A stretch of 64,000 bases of DNA from Salinibacterium sp. ZJ450 (GTDB lineage Bacteria > Actinomycetota > Actinomycetes > Actinomycetales > Microbacteriaceae): contig NZ_CP061771.1 in NCBI RefSeq assembly GCF_011751885.2, positions 2,666,001 to 2,730,000 on the forward strand, read 5' to 3'. The translations under genes were made by a program, and so were the position numbers. The notes beneath the pieces were generated by a model that made no database searches, was not told where the DNA came from, and saw nothing but the letters and a program-made list of their open reading frames with translations. Within the stretch, counting starts at the first letter, position 1. Every line of letters starts with the position of its first letter. Below are positions 1 to 11,056 of the stretch, in pieces.

Positions 1-376
1 CCGGGGGAAAGTACGTGCCCGCGTAGAACGGATGTCCCTCGGGTGTGGCGAACACGGTGAGCGGCCAGCCCAGCTGCTGGGTGAACGCGCTGGCGGCGGC
101 CATGAAGCTGCTGTCGACATCCGGATGTTCCTCGCGGTCCACCTTGATCGCCACGAACTTCTCGTTCAGCACGCCGGCGAGCGCCGGGTCGCTGAAGCTC
201 TCCCTGGCCATCACGTGGCACCAGTGGCAGGTGGAGTATCCGATCGACACCAGCACCGGGATGTCGCGGCGGGCGGCTTCGGCGAAGGGCTCGGGCCCCC
301 ACTGCCACCAGTCGACCGGGTTGTCGGCGTGTGATCTGAGGTAGGGGCTGACGGCGTCCCGCAATCGTTCGGCCAT
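1..376 (-). CDS. DUF255 thioredoxin-fold protein (YyaL-type), N-terminal part
   Basis: The gene runs off the left edge, so only about 125 N-terminal residues are visible. The ATG is at 376, followed by a protein beginning [25 protein letters not shown] motif sits at residues 50-53 within an STCHWCHVM context, the hallmark of the DUF255/YyaL family, in which a thioredoxin-like domain is followed by a six-hairpin glycosidase-like domain in a protein of roughly 600-700 residues. The molecular role of this family is not established. It is divergent from nothing visible here and lies upstream of the polyamine importer on the same strand. Confidence 0.85.
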   Translation of the reverse strand, partial: MAERLRDAVSPYLRSHADNPVDWWQWGPEPFAEAARRDIPVLVSIGYSTCHWCHVMARESFSDPALAGVLNEKFVAIKVDREEHPDVDSSFMAAASAFTQQLGWPLTVFATPEGHPFYAGTYFPP

Positions 377-420
377 GCCGCCAGCCTACGACGGGCGTCG
401 GAGGATGAGGAAGGGCGGGC

Positions 421-1221
421 CTACGGCACCTTCTGCTCCGCGCCCGACAGCCGCTGCGCGAAGTAGATCGGCGCGATCGACACCAGCACCATCACGACCG
501 CGATCACCGCCACGACCGGCGCCTGGTTCGGCCGGAACATGTTGTTCAGAATCCAGATCGGCAGGGTGGTCACGCCGGAGCCCGCCGTGAACGTGGTCAC
601 GATGATCTCGTCGAAACTGAGCGCGAACGCCAACAGGCCACCGGCCACCAGCGCCGAGCGCAACTGCGGGAAGGTGACCAGCCGGAAGGTGGTCCACAGG
701 CCGGCGCCGAGATCCGCGGAGGCCTCCTCCAGGCTCGTGCCCATCCGGCGCAGCCGCGCGATCGTGTTGTTGAACACGGTCACGATGCAGAAGGTGGCGT
801 GGGCGATCACCACGGTCCAGATCGACAGCGGGATGCCCATCATGGTGCGGAACGCGTTGTTCAATGCCACACCGGTGATGATGCCGGGCAATGCGATCGG
901 CAGGATCACCAGCAGGCTGATCGCATCCCGACCGAAGAAGTCGTAGCGCTGCAGCCCGATCGAGATCAGCGTGCCAAGCAGCAGCGAGACCAGCGTGGCG
1001 ATCAGCGCCACCTGCACGCTGGTGCTGATCGCGTTCAGCGCGCCGGCGCTGTTCGCGGCGCGCACCCACCACTCCAGTGTGAACCCGGGCGGTGGCCAGC
1101 TGAGGCTGGTGCTGGTGCTGAACGAGTTGATGAACACCACCGCCAACGGCAGGTACATCACCAGCAGGATCAGGATGCTGATCGCGGCGAGTACCCCGCG
1201 GGCGGCTTTCCCCAGACGCAT
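421..1221 (-). CDS. potC: ABC transporter permease, spermidine/putrescine type (PotC-like)
   Basis: This is a 266-residue inner-membrane permease with about six hydrophobic segments. The cytoplasmic EAA coupling loop is at residues 165-185 (GTSLEEASADLGAG), followed by ALSFDEIIVTTF, which is typical of the PotC subunit. It is the last gene of the importer operon ATPase-lipoprotein-PotB-PotC and follows potB with a 10-base gap. Polyamine specificity is inferred from family resemblance only; related systems take up other cationic or opine-like solutes, so substrate is less certain than the transporter class. Confidence 0.88.
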   Translation of the reverse strand: MRLGKAARGVLAAISILILLVMYLPLAVVFINSFSTSTSLSWPPPGFTLEWWVRAANSAGALNAISTSVQVALIATLVSLLLGTLISIGLQRYDFFGRDAISLLVILPIALPGIITGVALNNAFRTMMGIPLSIWTVVIAHATFCIVTVFNNTIARLRRMGTSLEEASADLGAGLWTTFRLVTFPQLRSALVAGGLLAFALSFDEIIVTTFTAGSGVTTLPIWILNNMFRPNQAPVVAVIAVVMVLVSIAPIYFAQRLSGAEQKVP

Positions 1222-1231
1222 CCGTCTCCTC

Positions 1232-2146
1232 CTACAGGTTGTTCAGGGCGCCGGTTCGGCGCACCACGGCGAGGTAGCCGAAGATGATCACGATCGGGAT
1301 GAGCGCGATCGCCGCCGCGAGCGGCAGGTTGTTGGCGGTGCCCACGTTGGTGTAGACGAGGTTGCCGAGCATCTGACTGGCGCCGCCGACGATGTTCACG
1401 GTGATGTAGTCGCCGAGGCTGAGCGCGAAGGCGAAGATCGACCCGGCAATGATCGCCGGCCAGATGATCGGCAGCACCACCAGCCGCAGGGTCGGCCAGG
1501 TCTTGCCGCCGAGATCAGCGGATGCCTCGAGCAGCGAGTCCGGCACCCGCTCGAGCCCCGCGTAGATGGGCAGGATCACGTACGGCAGCCACAGGTACGC
1601 CAGCGTGATCACCACCGCGGACAGCCCGTAGCCGGGCGTGCTCAGCCCGAACGGCTCGAGCAGCCATTGCAGGATGCCCTCCTGCGACAACACTGACCGC
1701 CAGGCGTATGCCTTCACCAGGTAGCTGGCCCAGAGCGGCAGCAGCACCGCCACCACCAACAGCCGCTGCATCCGCGGCGACGCGACCTTCGCCATGTAGA
1801 ACGCGATCGGCAGGGCGATGGCGATGTCGATGATCGTGACGAGCACCGCCACCCCGACGGTGCGCACGGTCACCGTCTGGTACAGCGCTCCGGTGACCAC
1901 GGTGATGATGTTGTCGAGTGTCCAGTCCTGCGAGATCTCGCCGGTGAAGCTGTCCACAGTCCAGAACGCGGTGATCAGCAGCGCGATCAGGGCGACGATG
2001 TAGACCAGTCCGAGCCAGACCAGCGGCGCGGACAGCAGAAGCGACAGGCGTAGCCGCGGATGTCGGCTGAGCAGCACCGACCCGCGCCGGGCCGCGCTGT
2101 TGCGCGACCGCGGCGTGTCGGCGGCATCCGTCGTTCGGGTGGCCAT
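1232..2146 (-). CDS. potB: ABC transporter permease, spermidine/putrescine type (PotB-like)
   Basis: The 304-residue membrane protein has an Arg/Ser/Ala-rich cytoplasmic N-terminus of about 35 residues, six predicted membrane segments and an EAA loop (LLEASADLGGKTW) near residue 215, followed by ALSLGDYITVN, as in PotB-type subunits. It pairs with the downstream PotC-like permease to form the membrane channel of the importer. It starts 24 bases after the end of the lipoprotein gene. The substrate is inferred from the family. Confidence 0.88.
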   Translation of the reverse strand: MATRTTDAADTPRSRNSAARRGSVLLSRHPRLRLSLLLSAPLVWLGLVYIVALIALLITAFWTVDSFTGEISQDWTLDNIITVVTGALYQTVTVRTVGVAVLVTIIDIAIALPIAFYMAKVASPRMQRLLVVAVLLPLWASYLVKAYAWRSVLSQEGILQWLLEPFGLSTPGYGLSAVVITLAYLWLPYVILPIYAGLERVPDSLLEASADLGGKTWPTLRLVVLPIIWPAIIAGSIFAFALSLGDYITVNIVGGASQMLGNLVYTNVGTANNLPLAAAIALIPIVIIFGYLAVVRRTGALNNL

Positions 2147-2170
2147 CGTCGTGCTCCTGCTGTCTCGGCG

Positions 2171-3352
2171 CTATCCCTTGATCTCCTGCCAGGCGGTGGT
2201 CCAGGCGCCGTAGTCGGTGCACTCGACATCAGTGCGGCCGTCCAGGCACTCCGCGATCGGGGTGGACCAGTACCAGATCTGCGACGCGTACTCCTCGTCG
2301 CCGGCGTGGTACGCCTCGCACGAGCCCTCGCTGCGGAACTCGCATGCCGCCTGGTTCGACGGAGCCTCACCGAAGTACTCGGTGGCTGCGGCATTCGCCT
2401 CGGGGCTGGCGATGTAATCGAGCCACGCGTAAGCGCAGTTCGGGTGCTCGGCGGCGGAAGCGATCATCCAGGTGTCGGACCAGCCGGTGGCTCCCTCGTC
2501 GGGCAGCACCACCTCGACCGGAGCGGTTCCCTCGAGCGAATTGGCCATCACCTGCCAGGTGGTGCCGACGACGGTGTCACCGGTCTCGAAGGCCTGGATC
2601 TCCTTGAGGTAGTCCGACCAGTACTCGCCGATGTGCTGCCGTTGCGCCTTGAGCAGCTCCACGGCCGCGGCCAGTTGCTCCTCGTCCAGCGCGTACGGGT
2701 TCTCGATGCCGAGCTCGGGCTGATGCGTCATCAGGTAGACGGCGGCATCCGCGATGTAGATGGGCGAATCGTACGCGGTCACCTTGCCGCTGTACGGGGC
2801 TGCCGCGTCGAACACCACATCCCAGGAGGTGGGCGCCGGGGTCACCTGTTCGGTGTTGTACATCAGCAGGTTCGCGCCGTAGCCGTGCGGAATGCCGTAG
2901 GCGACACCGTCGACGGAGTTCCAGGACTGCATCTTGAGGAAGTCGTAGATGCCGTCGTAGTTCTCCAGCAGGTCGGTGTTCACCGGGGCCACCAGGTCGG
3001 CAGCGACCAACCGCAGCGACGCGTCACCGGATGCAACGACCACGTCGTACCCGCCGGTGCGCATCAGGTTGAACGCTTCGTCTGAGGTGCCGTAGCTCTT
3101 GCTGGTCACCTCACAGCCGGTTTCCTCCTCGAACGGGGTCACCCAGTCGACGTTGGGGTCGTTGCTGCCGTCCTCCGCGTAGCCGGGCCAGTTGAGCAGC
3201 GAGACGGAGCCTTCGAAGTCGCCGAGCTCCTCGGCGGGAGCGGCGGTTTCGCCGCCGCCGCCCTGCGTGGTGCCACAACCGGCGAGCACGACCGAGGTCA
3301 GTGCAACGCCTGCCAACGCCACCACGGAACGGGTGGGGGTGATCAGCTTCAT
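2171..3352 (-). CDS. potD: ABC transporter substrate-binding lipoprotein (PotD-like)
   Basis: This is a 393-residue exported binding protein. The start is set at ATG 3352 because GGAG lies 6 bases upstream; in-frame codons further upstream have no comparable site. A lipoprotein signal follows, with lipobox LAGC and lipidated Cys26, then a Gly-rich linker. The mature part resembles PotD/PotF family 1 polyamine-binding proteins. It lies between the ATPase gene (gap 40 bases) and the two permease genes, an order common for this importer. Polyamine binding itself is inferred; the ligand-contact residues were not checked. Confidence 0.85.
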   Translation of the reverse strand: MKLITPTRSVVALAGVALTSVVLAGCGTTQGGGGETAAPAEELGDFEGSVSLLNWPGYAEDGSNDPNVDWVTPFEEETGCEVTSKSYGTSDEAFNLMRTGGYDVVVASGDASLRLVAADLVAPVNTDLLENYDGIYDFLKMQSWNSVDGVAYGIPHGYGANLLMYNTEQVTPAPTSWDVVFDAAAPYSGKVTAYDSPIYIADAAVYLMTHQPELGIENPYALDEEQLAAAVELLKAQRQHIGEYWSDYLKEIQAFETGDTVVGTTWQVMANSLEGTAPVEVVLPDEGATGWSDTWMIASAAEHPNCAYAWLDYIASPEANAAATEYFGEAPSNQAACEFRSEGSCEAYHAGDEEYASQIWYWSTPIAECLDGRTDVECTDYGAWTTAWQEIKG

Positions 3353-3392
3353 TACTGTCTCCATTCGGTTCTCACGTGGACCGGGTCGTCGC

Positions 3393-4499
3393 TTACGGCT
3401 GTGTCGTCGGCACCGTTTTTTCCGCGGGTGAACCCTGCACGCCGTTGTCGGCAGCATCAGCGGGTTGCTCGGAGGCGCGGTCGCGCAGGGACGTGACATC
3501 CACGTCCCGCCAGCCCACCAGCACCCGCGAGCCGCGCTCGTCGTCGAGGCGGTGCGCGTCGTTCTGCTCCAACACGGTGAGCCGGGTGCCGTTGTCCAAG
3601 TCGACGATCAACCGGGCGCCGCTGCCCAGGTAGATGGCCTCGACCAGGGTGCCCTCCACGGTGCGGTCGGCGGCCAGCGGGCTGCCGAGCGCGGCGATCT
3701 CGATCTTCTCGGGACGCAACGAGTGCACCCCCGACCGGTTGAACAGTGCCGCGGATGCCTCGGGGCTGAAGATATTGGACGTCCCGACGAACCCGGCGAC
3801 GAACCGCGATGCGGGCCGCTCGTACAGGTCGGCGGGGGTACCGAGTTGCTCGACCTTGCCGTTGTTGAACACCGCAACCCGGTCGCTCAGGGTGAGCGCC
3901 TCTTCCTGGTCGTGGGTGACGAAGATGAAGGTGATGCCGATCTCGCGCTGCAATTGCTTGAGCTCCACCTGCATCTGCTCGCGCAGCTTGAGGTCGAGCG
4001 CACCGAGCGGTTCGTCGAGCAGCAACGCCTTGGGCTGCACCGCCATCGCCCGGGCCAGCGCCACCCGCTGCCGTTGACCGCCGGACAACTGCGCGGGGCG
4101 TCGGCCCCCGAATCCGCTCAGCTGCACCGTCTCCAGCATCCGCTCCGCCTGGGCCCGGCGCTCGGCGCGACCGACCCCGCGCACCCGCAAGCCATAGGCG
4201 ACGTTCTCGAGCACGCTCATGTGCGGGAACAGCGCGTAGTCCTGGAACACCGTGTTCACGTCACGGTCGAACGGCGCCCGCTCGGTGACGTCCTGGCCGA
4301 ACAGCGAGATGCGGCCAGAACTGGGTTGCTCGAATCCGGCGATCAGCCGCAGCACCGTGGTCTTGCCGGAGCCGGATGGCCCGAGCATGGAGAAGAACTC
4401 CCCCTCCACGATGTCGAGGTCGAGGTGGTCGACAGCGTTGACCGCGCCGAAGCTCTTCGTGACGCCTGCCAGACGGATCGCAGGGTTGTCGCCGGCCAC
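3393..4499 (-). CDS. potA: ABC transporter ATP-binding protein, spermidine/putrescine type (PotA-like)
   Basis: From GTG 4499 the protein is 368 residues. AGGAGG lies 4 bases before this GTG and is itself inside the longer reading frame that starts at GTG 4514, so the shorter start is preferred. Walker A (GPSGSGKT) is at residues 40-47, the signature [14 protein letters not shown] is mid-domain, and Walker B is [13 protein letters not shown]-terminal TOBE-like region of about 120 residues follows. It is the first gene of the importer operon and energises PotB/PotC. Confidence 0.88.
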   Translation of the reverse strand: MAGDNPAIRLAGVTKSFGAVNAVDHLDLDIVEGEFFSMLGPSGSGKTTVLRLIAGFEQPSSGRISLFGQDVTERAPFDRDVNTVFQDYALFPHMSVLENVAYGLRVRGVGRAERRAQAERMLETVQLSGFGGRRPAQLSGGQRQRVALARAMAVQPKALLLDEPLGALDLKLREQMQVELKQLQREIGITFIFVTHDQEEALTLSDRVAVFNNGKVEQLGTPADLYERPASRFVAGFVGTSNIFSPEASAALFNRSGVHSLRPEKIEIAALGSPLAADRTVEGTLVEAIYLGSGARLIVDLDNGTRLTVLEQNDAHRLDDERGSRVLVGWRDVDVTSLRDRASEQPADAADNGVQGSPAEKTVPTTQP

Positions 4500-4525
4500 A
4501 GTGCCTCCTTGCACCCCTGACTCAG

Positions 4526-4554
4526 ATCATATGGAACTTGATCGCGTTAGTCAG
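4526..4554 (-). promoter_or_regulatory. Candidate sigma-70-type promoter of the polyamine importer operon
   Basis: Read on the minus strand, CTGACT (4554-4549) is followed 17 bases later by TATGAT (4531-4526), giving reasonable -35 and -10 boxes. The predicted transcription start would be near 4519, about 20 bases before the preferred GTG of the ATPase gene. Inferred from sequence only. Confidence 0.4.
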
Positions 4555-4574
4555 GGGGTGAGGTCACAGCTTGA

Positions 4575-5402
<828 letters not shown>

Positions 5403-6521
5403 CTACACGTGCCTTTCTTCGACGCCGTTGTACAGGCTCAGCGGACGGATGAGCGCGTTCGCCTCGAGCTGTTCCATGATGTGCGCGGTCCAGCCGGTGA
5501 TCCGGCTGGCCACGAACAACGGGGTGAAGGTTAGCGTATCGAACCCCATCAGGTGGTACGCGGGACCCGACGGGTAGTCGAGGTTGGGCTTGATCGCCTT
5601 GCGGTCGTCCATGGCTGCCTCGAGCTTGTCGTAGAGCTCAGCCAGGTCAGGCCGGTCGAACTCAGCGACGAGCGTGTCGAGGGCGGCTTTCATCGTGGGC
5701 ACGCGCGAGTCGCCGTTCTTGTAGACACGGTGGCCGAAGCCCATGATCTTGCGTTTCTCCGCGAGTGCCTGCTCAAGCCACGCCTCGGCCTTGTCTGCGG
5801 TGCCGATCTCGTCGAAGATGTGCATCACCGCTTCGTTAGCGCCGCCGTGCAGCGGCCCCTTGAGCGCGCCGATCGCCGCCGTCACGGCGCTGTACAGATC
5901 GCTCAGGGTCGAGGTGACCACGCGAGCCGTGAAGGTCGACGCGTTGAAGGAGTGCTCGGCGTACAGGATCATCGACACGTCGAACGCGCTCACCACGGCC
6001 AGATCGGGCACTTCACCGAAGGTCATGTGCAGGAAGTTCGCCGAATATGCAAGGTCGTCGCGCGGCTCGACCAGATTCTCGCCACGGCGGCGGCGCTGGT
6101 CGTACGCGACGATGGCCGGCAGCTGAGCGAACAAATAGACAGCGCGTCCTTGGTTGAGCGTGCGGTCGGTCATGCCGTTCGGCTCGGCAAGCGTGGTGTC
6201 GAGGGCGCCGATCGAGCTCACCGCGGTGCGCACGACATCCATGGGGTGCGCCGTCAGCGGCAACTCGTCGATGATGCGCTTCGTGCGGGCATCCAGGTGA
6301 CGCAGCGAGCGCTCCAGGGCCTGGAACTCCTCCAGCTGCGCCGGCGTCGGCAACTCGCCATGCCAGAGCAGGTAGGCGACCTCTTCGAACGTGCACGCCG
6401 CGGCGAGTTCCTGCACGGGGTAGCCCCGGTACAGCAGCGAATTCGTCTCGGGGTTCACCTTAGAAATCGCGGTCGTGTCGACCACGACCCCAGCAAGGCC
6501 TTTGCGGATCTCGTCGGTCAT
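5403..6521 (-). CDS. prpC: 2-methylcitrate synthase
   Basis: This citrate-synthase-family protein (372 residues from ATG 6521) condenses propionyl-CoA with oxaloacetate in the methylcitrate cycle. The N-terminus MTDEIRKGLAGVVVD, the PLHGGANE segment and GFGHRVYKNGDSR, which carry active-site histidines, fit the PrpC branch. AGGAG lies 4 bases before ATG 6521. An alternative ATG at 6551 overlaps the prpB stop as ATGA and would add 10 residues by translational coupling; the two starts cannot be separated here. It is the third gene of prpD-prpB-prpC. Confidence 0.92.
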   Translation of the reverse strand: MTDEIRKGLAGVVVDTTAISKVNPETNSLLYRGYPVQELAAACTFEEVAYLLWHGELPTPAQLEEFQALERSLRHLDARTKRIIDELPLTAHPMDVVRTAVSSIGALDTTLAEPNGMTDRTLNQGRAVYLFAQLPAIVAYDQRRRRGENLVEPRDDLAYSANFLHMTFGEVPDLAVVSAFDVSMILYAEHSFNASTFTARVVTSTLSDLYSAVTAAIGALKGPLHGGANEAVMHIFDEIGTADKAEAWLEQALAEKRKIMGFGHRVYKNGDSRVPTMKAALDTLVAEFDRPDLAELYDKLEAAMDDRKAIKPNLDYPSGPAYHLMGFDTLTFTPLFVASRITGWTAHIMEQLEANALIRPLSLYNGVEERHV

Positions 6522-6547
6522 GTTGCTCCTTGGTGTGGTGAGGGTGG

Positions 6548-7453
6548 TCATCGGATGCCCGGTACCTGAAAGTTGAACACGCCGGAGTCGAACGCGCTAT
6601 ACGCCTCGTAATCCAGCAGCTCGTAGAGTCGCGCCCTAGTCTGCATGTCGGGCACGGCGGCGGACTGCGTGCCATCCGCCTTGATCGCGTCGAGGGTTCG
6701 CTCGGCGGCCCCCATGGCGCTACGCAGCAGGGTGACGGGGTAGATCACCATGTTGATGCCGGCGCTGGCCAGCTGCGACGTGGTGAACAACTCGCTCTTG
6801 CCGAACTCGGTCATGTTCGCCAGCACCGGAACCTCGATCGCGTTCGACACCGCCTCGAACTCGCCGAGGTCCTTCATCGCCTCGGGGAAGATCGCGTCGG
6901 CGCCGGCGTCGACCAGCTGCTTGGCCCGGTCGATCGCAGCCTGCAGACCATCGACGGCACGGATGTCGGTGCGCGCCATGATCAGCAGGTTGGGGTCCCG
7001 GCGGGCATCGGCGGCGGCGCGGATGCGCTTCACGGCGGTGTCGGTGTCGACCACCGCCTTGCCGTCGAGGTGCCCGCAGCGCTTGGGATTGATCTGGTCC
7101 TCGATGTGCAGGCCGGCGAGCCCGGCATCCTCGAGTTCCTGCACGGTGCGGGCCACGTTCATCGGTTCGCCGAAGCCGGTGTCGGCGTCGACGATGGCTG
7201 GCAGGTCGGTCATCCGGGCGATCTGCTTGGCGCGTCCGGCGACCTCGGTGAGCGTGGTCAGGCCGATGTCGGGCAGGCCCAGGTCGGCGGCGAGCACGGC
7301 GCCGGAGATGTAGACCCCGTCGAAGCCCTTGTCCTGGATCAGCCGGGCGCTCAGCGGGTTGAACGCGCCGGGCAGCTGCAGCAGCTCGCCGCTCGCCAAG
7401 CGTTCGCGGAAGGCCGCGCGCTTCTCGGCGGCTGTGGTGGTGGCGTAGAGCAT
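6548..7453 (-). CDS. prpB: 2-methylisocitrate lyase
   Basis: The 301-residue enzyme cleaves 2-methylisocitrate to pyruvate and succinate. The catalytic loop KRCGH is at residues 124-128 with Cys126, and metal and substrate segments such as DADTGFGE are present. The start at ATG 7453 shares one base with the prpD stop (TAATG), which indicates translational coupling; a longer open frame upstream lies within prpD and is rejected. Length is normal for PrpB. Confidence 0.94.
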   Translation of the reverse strand: MLYATTTAAEKRAAFRERLASGELLQLPGAFNPLSARLIQDKGFDGVYISGAVLAADLGLPDIGLTTLTEVAGRAKQIARMTDLPAIVDADTGFGEPMNVARTVQELEDAGLAGLHIEDQINPKRCGHLDGKAVVDTDTAVKRIRAAADARRDPNLLIMARTDIRAVDGLQAAIDRAKQLVDAGADAIFPEAMKDLGEFEAVSNAIEVPVLANMTEFGKSELFTTSQLASAGINMVIYPVTLLRSAMGAAERTLDAIKADGTQSAAVPDMQTRARLYELLDYEAYSAFDSGVFNFQVPGIR

Positions 7454-8961
7454 TAGAAGATTCCCTTCGTTCCGGCCGACGGCACGGAGCCGGTGACGGT
7501 GAGTCCGGCGAGCTCGGCGGCGGTCAGCTCCGGCAGCCGCTGGGCGGTGTCGAGGAAGCGGTCGATCTCGTCCGCGGCGAGCACTCCGTCGGCGAGGGTG
7601 CGGAACTTCTGCACGTATTGCTCGCGGGCGAACGGGCGGGCGCCGAGCGGATGCGCGTCGGCAACGGCGATTTCGTCGACCAGGCGGGTGCCGTCGGCGA
7701 GGTCGATCTCGACCCGGCCACCGAACGCCTTCTCGGCGATGTCGGTGGAGTGGTAGCGGCGGGTCCACTCGGCGTCCTCGACCGTGTTGACCTTGTGCCA
7801 CAGCTGAACGGTGTCCGGCCGGCCGGCGCGCTCGGGCGCGTAGGAATCGACGTGATGCCAGCTGCCATCCTGCAGGGCGACCGTGAAGATGTACGGGATC
7901 GAGTGGTCGAGGGTCTCCCGGCTGGCGGTCGGGTCGAACTTCTGCGGGTCGTTCGCTCCGGTGCCGATCACGTAATGGGTGTGGTGGCTGGTGTGCAGCA
8001 CGACCCTGGTGATGTTGTTCGGGTCGCGCAGTTCGGGCCGCTCGGTGCCGAGCTTGCGGGCCAGGTCGATCCAGGCCTGCGCCTGGTACTCGGCCGAGTG
8101 CTCCTTGGTGTAGCTGTCCAGGATCGCCCGGCGGGCCTCACCCTGTTCGGGCAGTGGCACCTCGTAGTGCGCGTCCTTACCGTCGAGCAGCCAGGCGATC
8201 ACGCCGTCTTCACCCTCGTAGATCGGGGTCGGGCTGGTCTGGCCGCGCATGGCACGATCCACAGCCTCGACGGCCATCTTGCCGGCGAACGCGGGGGCGT
8301 GCGCCTTCCAAGTGGAGATCTCGCCCTTGCGCGACTGCCGGGTGGCGGTGGTGGTGTGCAGCGCCTGGCCGATGGCCTGGAAGATGGTCTCCTGGGACAG
8401 CCCGAGCAGGGTGCCGATGCCGGCCGCGGCCGACGGGCCGAGGTGGGCGACGTGGTCGATCTTGTGCTTGTGCAGGCTGATCGCCTTCACCAGGTCGATC
8501 TGGATCTCGTAGCCGGTGACGATGCCGCGCAGCAGTTCCTCGCCGCTACGGCCGGTGTGCTGGGCCACCGCGAGGATCGGCGGGATGTTGTCGCCGGGGT
8601 GCGAATACTCGGCGGCAAGGAAGGTGTCGTGGTAGTCGAGTTCGCGCACGGCCACGCCGTTGGCCCACGCGGCCCACTCGGGGCTGGCCTTGACGGTGCT
8701 GCCGAAGACGGTGGCGCCGGTGCCGGTGCCCCGCGGTTGCCCGGCCTGCTCGGCCTGGTCGCGGGCGGCGAGCACCGGTGCCCGGCCGAGCGACGCGGTC
8801 GCGACGGACGCGTTGTCGATGATGCGGTTGATCACCATGTCGGTGACCTCGGGCGTCACATCGACGTGGTCGGCGGCGACCCCGGCGATCTTCCAGGCGA
8901 GCTGGTCTTCACGCTGCAGGTTGTCTGAGCTGGGGTGAACGCGGACAGGATGGAGTTTCAC
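7453..8961 (-). CDS. prpD: 2-methylcitrate dehydratase (MmgE/PrpD family)
   Basis: The protein is 502 residues from GTG 8961 ([14 protein letters not shown]), the usual PrpD length. AAGGA is 9 bases upstream of this GTG; the longer frame to 9126 is antisense to the regulator gene and is not used. It dehydrates 2-methylcitrate, iron-sulfur independently, in propionate degradation. It is the first gene of the operon and sits 22 bases from the end of the GntR regulator gene, which probably reads into it on the same strand. Confidence 0.93.
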   Translation of the reverse strand: MKLHPVRVHPSSDNLQREDQLAWKIAGVAADHVDVTPEVTDMVINRIIDNASVATASLGRAPVLAARDQAEQAGQPRGTGTGATVFGSTVKASPEWAAWANGVAVRELDYHDTFLAAEYSHPGDNIPPILAVAQHTGRSGEELLRGIVTGYEIQIDLVKAISLHKHKIDHVAHLGPSAAAGIGTLLGLSQETIFQAIGQALHTTTATRQSRKGEISTWKAHAPAFAGKMAVEAVDRAMRGQTSPTPIYEGEDGVIAWLLDGKDAHYEVPLPEQGEARRAILDSYTKEHSAEYQAQAWIDLARKLGTERPELRDPNNITRVVLHTSHHTHYVIGTGANDPQKFDPTASRETLDHSIPYIFTVALQDGSWHHVDSYAPERAGRPDTVQLWHKVNTVEDAEWTRRYHSTDIAEKAFGGRVEIDLADGTRLVDEIAVADAHPLGARPFAREQYVQKFRTLADGVLAADEIDRFLDTAQRLPELTAAELAGLTVTGSVPSAGTKGIF

Positions 8962-8983
8962 GAACGGCGGTCCTTTCGAGGGG

Positions 8984-9634
8984 TTATGCCGGACCTCGCG
9001 ACACGGTGGTCGCGAGGGCGTTTTGGAGGGCGCGGTGGAGGTGCAGGTGGGTGGCGTGCGCGGCCAGGTCGGCGTCGCGCGCCACGATCGCCTGGGCAAT
9101 GGTGAGGTGCTCCGCTGCGGCGGCACGAAGTCTCGGGGTGTCGTCTTTCGCCAGCCGCCGGATGCGAACCAGATGGGTGCGCAGGTTGCGCAGCGCCGTC
9201 ACGAGGTATGGGTTGGCGACCGCGTCATCCAGTGCCTCGTCGAAACGGCGGACGAGGTCGTAATAGGCGTGCCGCGCCGGGTCGTCGGCTTCGAGCATCT
9301 CGGGCACTGCCCGCAGCTCGCGCTCGAGCGCCGCGAAGACATCGGGGTCGCCGCGCTCGGCGGCGAGCCGCGCTGCTTGCTCTTCGAGCGCCCGGCGAAC
9401 CTCGAACAGTTGGCGGATGTTGTCGACCGAGACATCCGTCACCACGAGGCCGCGGCCGGTCTGCTGGGTGACCAGCCCGTCGGCGCTCAGCCGAGCGAGC
9501 GCCTCCCGCAGCGGGGTGCGGCTGACGCCCAGACGGGTGGACTGCTCAACCTCGGCGAGCACGCTGCCCGGCGGCAGTTCCCAGTCGATGATCTCGTCAC
9601 GCAGGGTGAGGTAGGCACGGTCGCTCGCTCGCAT
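8984..9634 (-). CDS. GntR family regulator, FCD subfamily (likely methylcitrate operon regulator)
   Basis: From ATG 9634 the protein is 216 residues: a winged helix with recognition region [14 protein letters not shown] (about residues 33-47), then an all-helical FCD ligand domain of about 140 residues. ATG 9673 is an alternative start that would add 13 residues. It directly precedes prpD on the same strand, so it probably controls the methylcitrate genes in response to a propionate-derived acid; that assignment is by context. GTATAC palindromes lie just upstream and are likely its own binding sites. Confidence 0.87.
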   Translation of the reverse strand: MRASDRAYLTLRDEIIDWELPPGSVLAEVEQSTRLGVSRTPLREALARLSADGLVTQQTGRGLVVTDVSVDNIRQLFEVRRALEEQAARLAAERGDPDVFAALERELRAVPEMLEADDPARHAYYDLVRRFDEALDDAVANPYLVTALRNLRTHLVRIRRLAKDDTPRLRAAAAEHLTIAQAIVARDADLAAHATHLHLHRALQNALATTVSRGPA

Positions 9635-9676
9635 CTGACCCGCCCTCGCTGACCCCGGTGATGGCCACTCCATCAC

Positions 9677-9777
9677 GCTCTGTATACACAGCCTGCTACC
9701 CTCTCTGTATACAGAGCTCACCCTTCGGAGTCAAGTTGTTCCCCTTTTTCCACGCTCCGATGCCACTCTGTATACAA
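9677..9777. promoter_or_regulatory. Three GTATAC operator-like sites upstream of the GntR/prp operon
   Basis: GTATAC cores lie at 9682-9687, 9707-9712 and 9770-9775. The middle copy is a perfect 14-base palindrome, CTCTGTATACAGAG at 9703-9716; the outer copies keep CTCTGTATACA and then diverge. FCD regulators of the GntR family bind short palindromes next to their own genes, so autoregulation of the regulator and prp genes is the simplest reading. The third site is inside the 3' end of the neighbouring ArsR-like gene. Confidence 0.6.
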
Positions 9778-10113
9778 ATTAGGGTCGAAGTTGTCCATGT
9801 GCCAACGCTGAGGCGCGTTGGCTTCATGCCAGCCGATGCGTCGCTCCCACAGGTGCAGCAGCCATCCGCACTGAGCGGACAGTGCCGCGAGGGCATCGGG
9901 TTCCAGTGAATACCGCCGCTCATTCCGGTCACCACGAACCTGCACCCACTTGATCCGCACCAGCGTCGCCAGGTGTCGTTGCACGGCCGTGCGCCCGACA
10001 CCGAATTCGACGCTGACGGCCAAGGTCAGTTCGCCAGATGTGTGCGAGCCGCTGCAGAGAATTTCGACGACTCTCCGCCGCGCCGGATCGGCGAGAACGG
10101 CAAAGGGATGCAT
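9718..10113 (-). CDS. ArsR-like winged-helix transcriptional regulator
   Basis: This 131-residue protein opens with HPFAVLADPARRRVVEIL, a classic ArsR/HTH_20 first helix, followed by a recognition region VGRTAVQRHLATL and a wing with RGDRNERRYSL. The rest resembles the C-terminal part of ArsR proteins that precede SRPBCC or other effector genes. No metal-binding CxC motif is seen. No clear ribosome site lies before ATG 10113, so the transcript may be leaderless. Its 3' end contains one of the GTATAC sites of the neighbouring regulator. Confidence 0.8.
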   Translation of the reverse strand: MHPFAVLADPARRRVVEILCSGSHTSGELTLAVSVEFGVGRTAVQRHLATLVRIKWVQVRGDRNERRYSLEPDALAALSAQCGWLLHLWERRIGWHEANAPQRWHMDNFDPNLYTEWHRSVEKGEQLDSEG

Positions 10114-10353
10114 GGACTAGCTTTACCGCGGCTGCGGATCGGCCGGGGGCGGCATCACCCGATGTGTGCACAACGCCGGTCGGCCCACCCGCGGGAGGAC
10201 CAGTGCTTCGGTCTAGCAGAGACGCGCCGGCGTGGAGCCGCCGGTAGCCGTGGTGTCCTGGCCTTGGCGTCCCAGGCCCTGGTGTTCGCACCGAAGCCGC
10301 AGGGGTCAGGCCCTGCGGCAGACCCCAGCAAAAAAGGTTCCGATTTGCGGAAT

Positions 10354-10934
<581 letters not shown>

Positions 10935-11056
10935 ATACCCGATTGCGGCCACCCGCGTGGCTCCTCCAACTTGCTATTGACAAGCGTGCTTGCTTTTTGC
11001 AAGCTGGAGATGTGCCTTGCGGAAGGCCCGCAGGGCGGCTAGTCAAGGGAGACACA

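Noticed and set aside
7618-8928. Open frame of 436 codons on the plus strand across prpD
   Set aside because: Antisense to a clear PrpD protein; long antisense frames are expected at this GC content.
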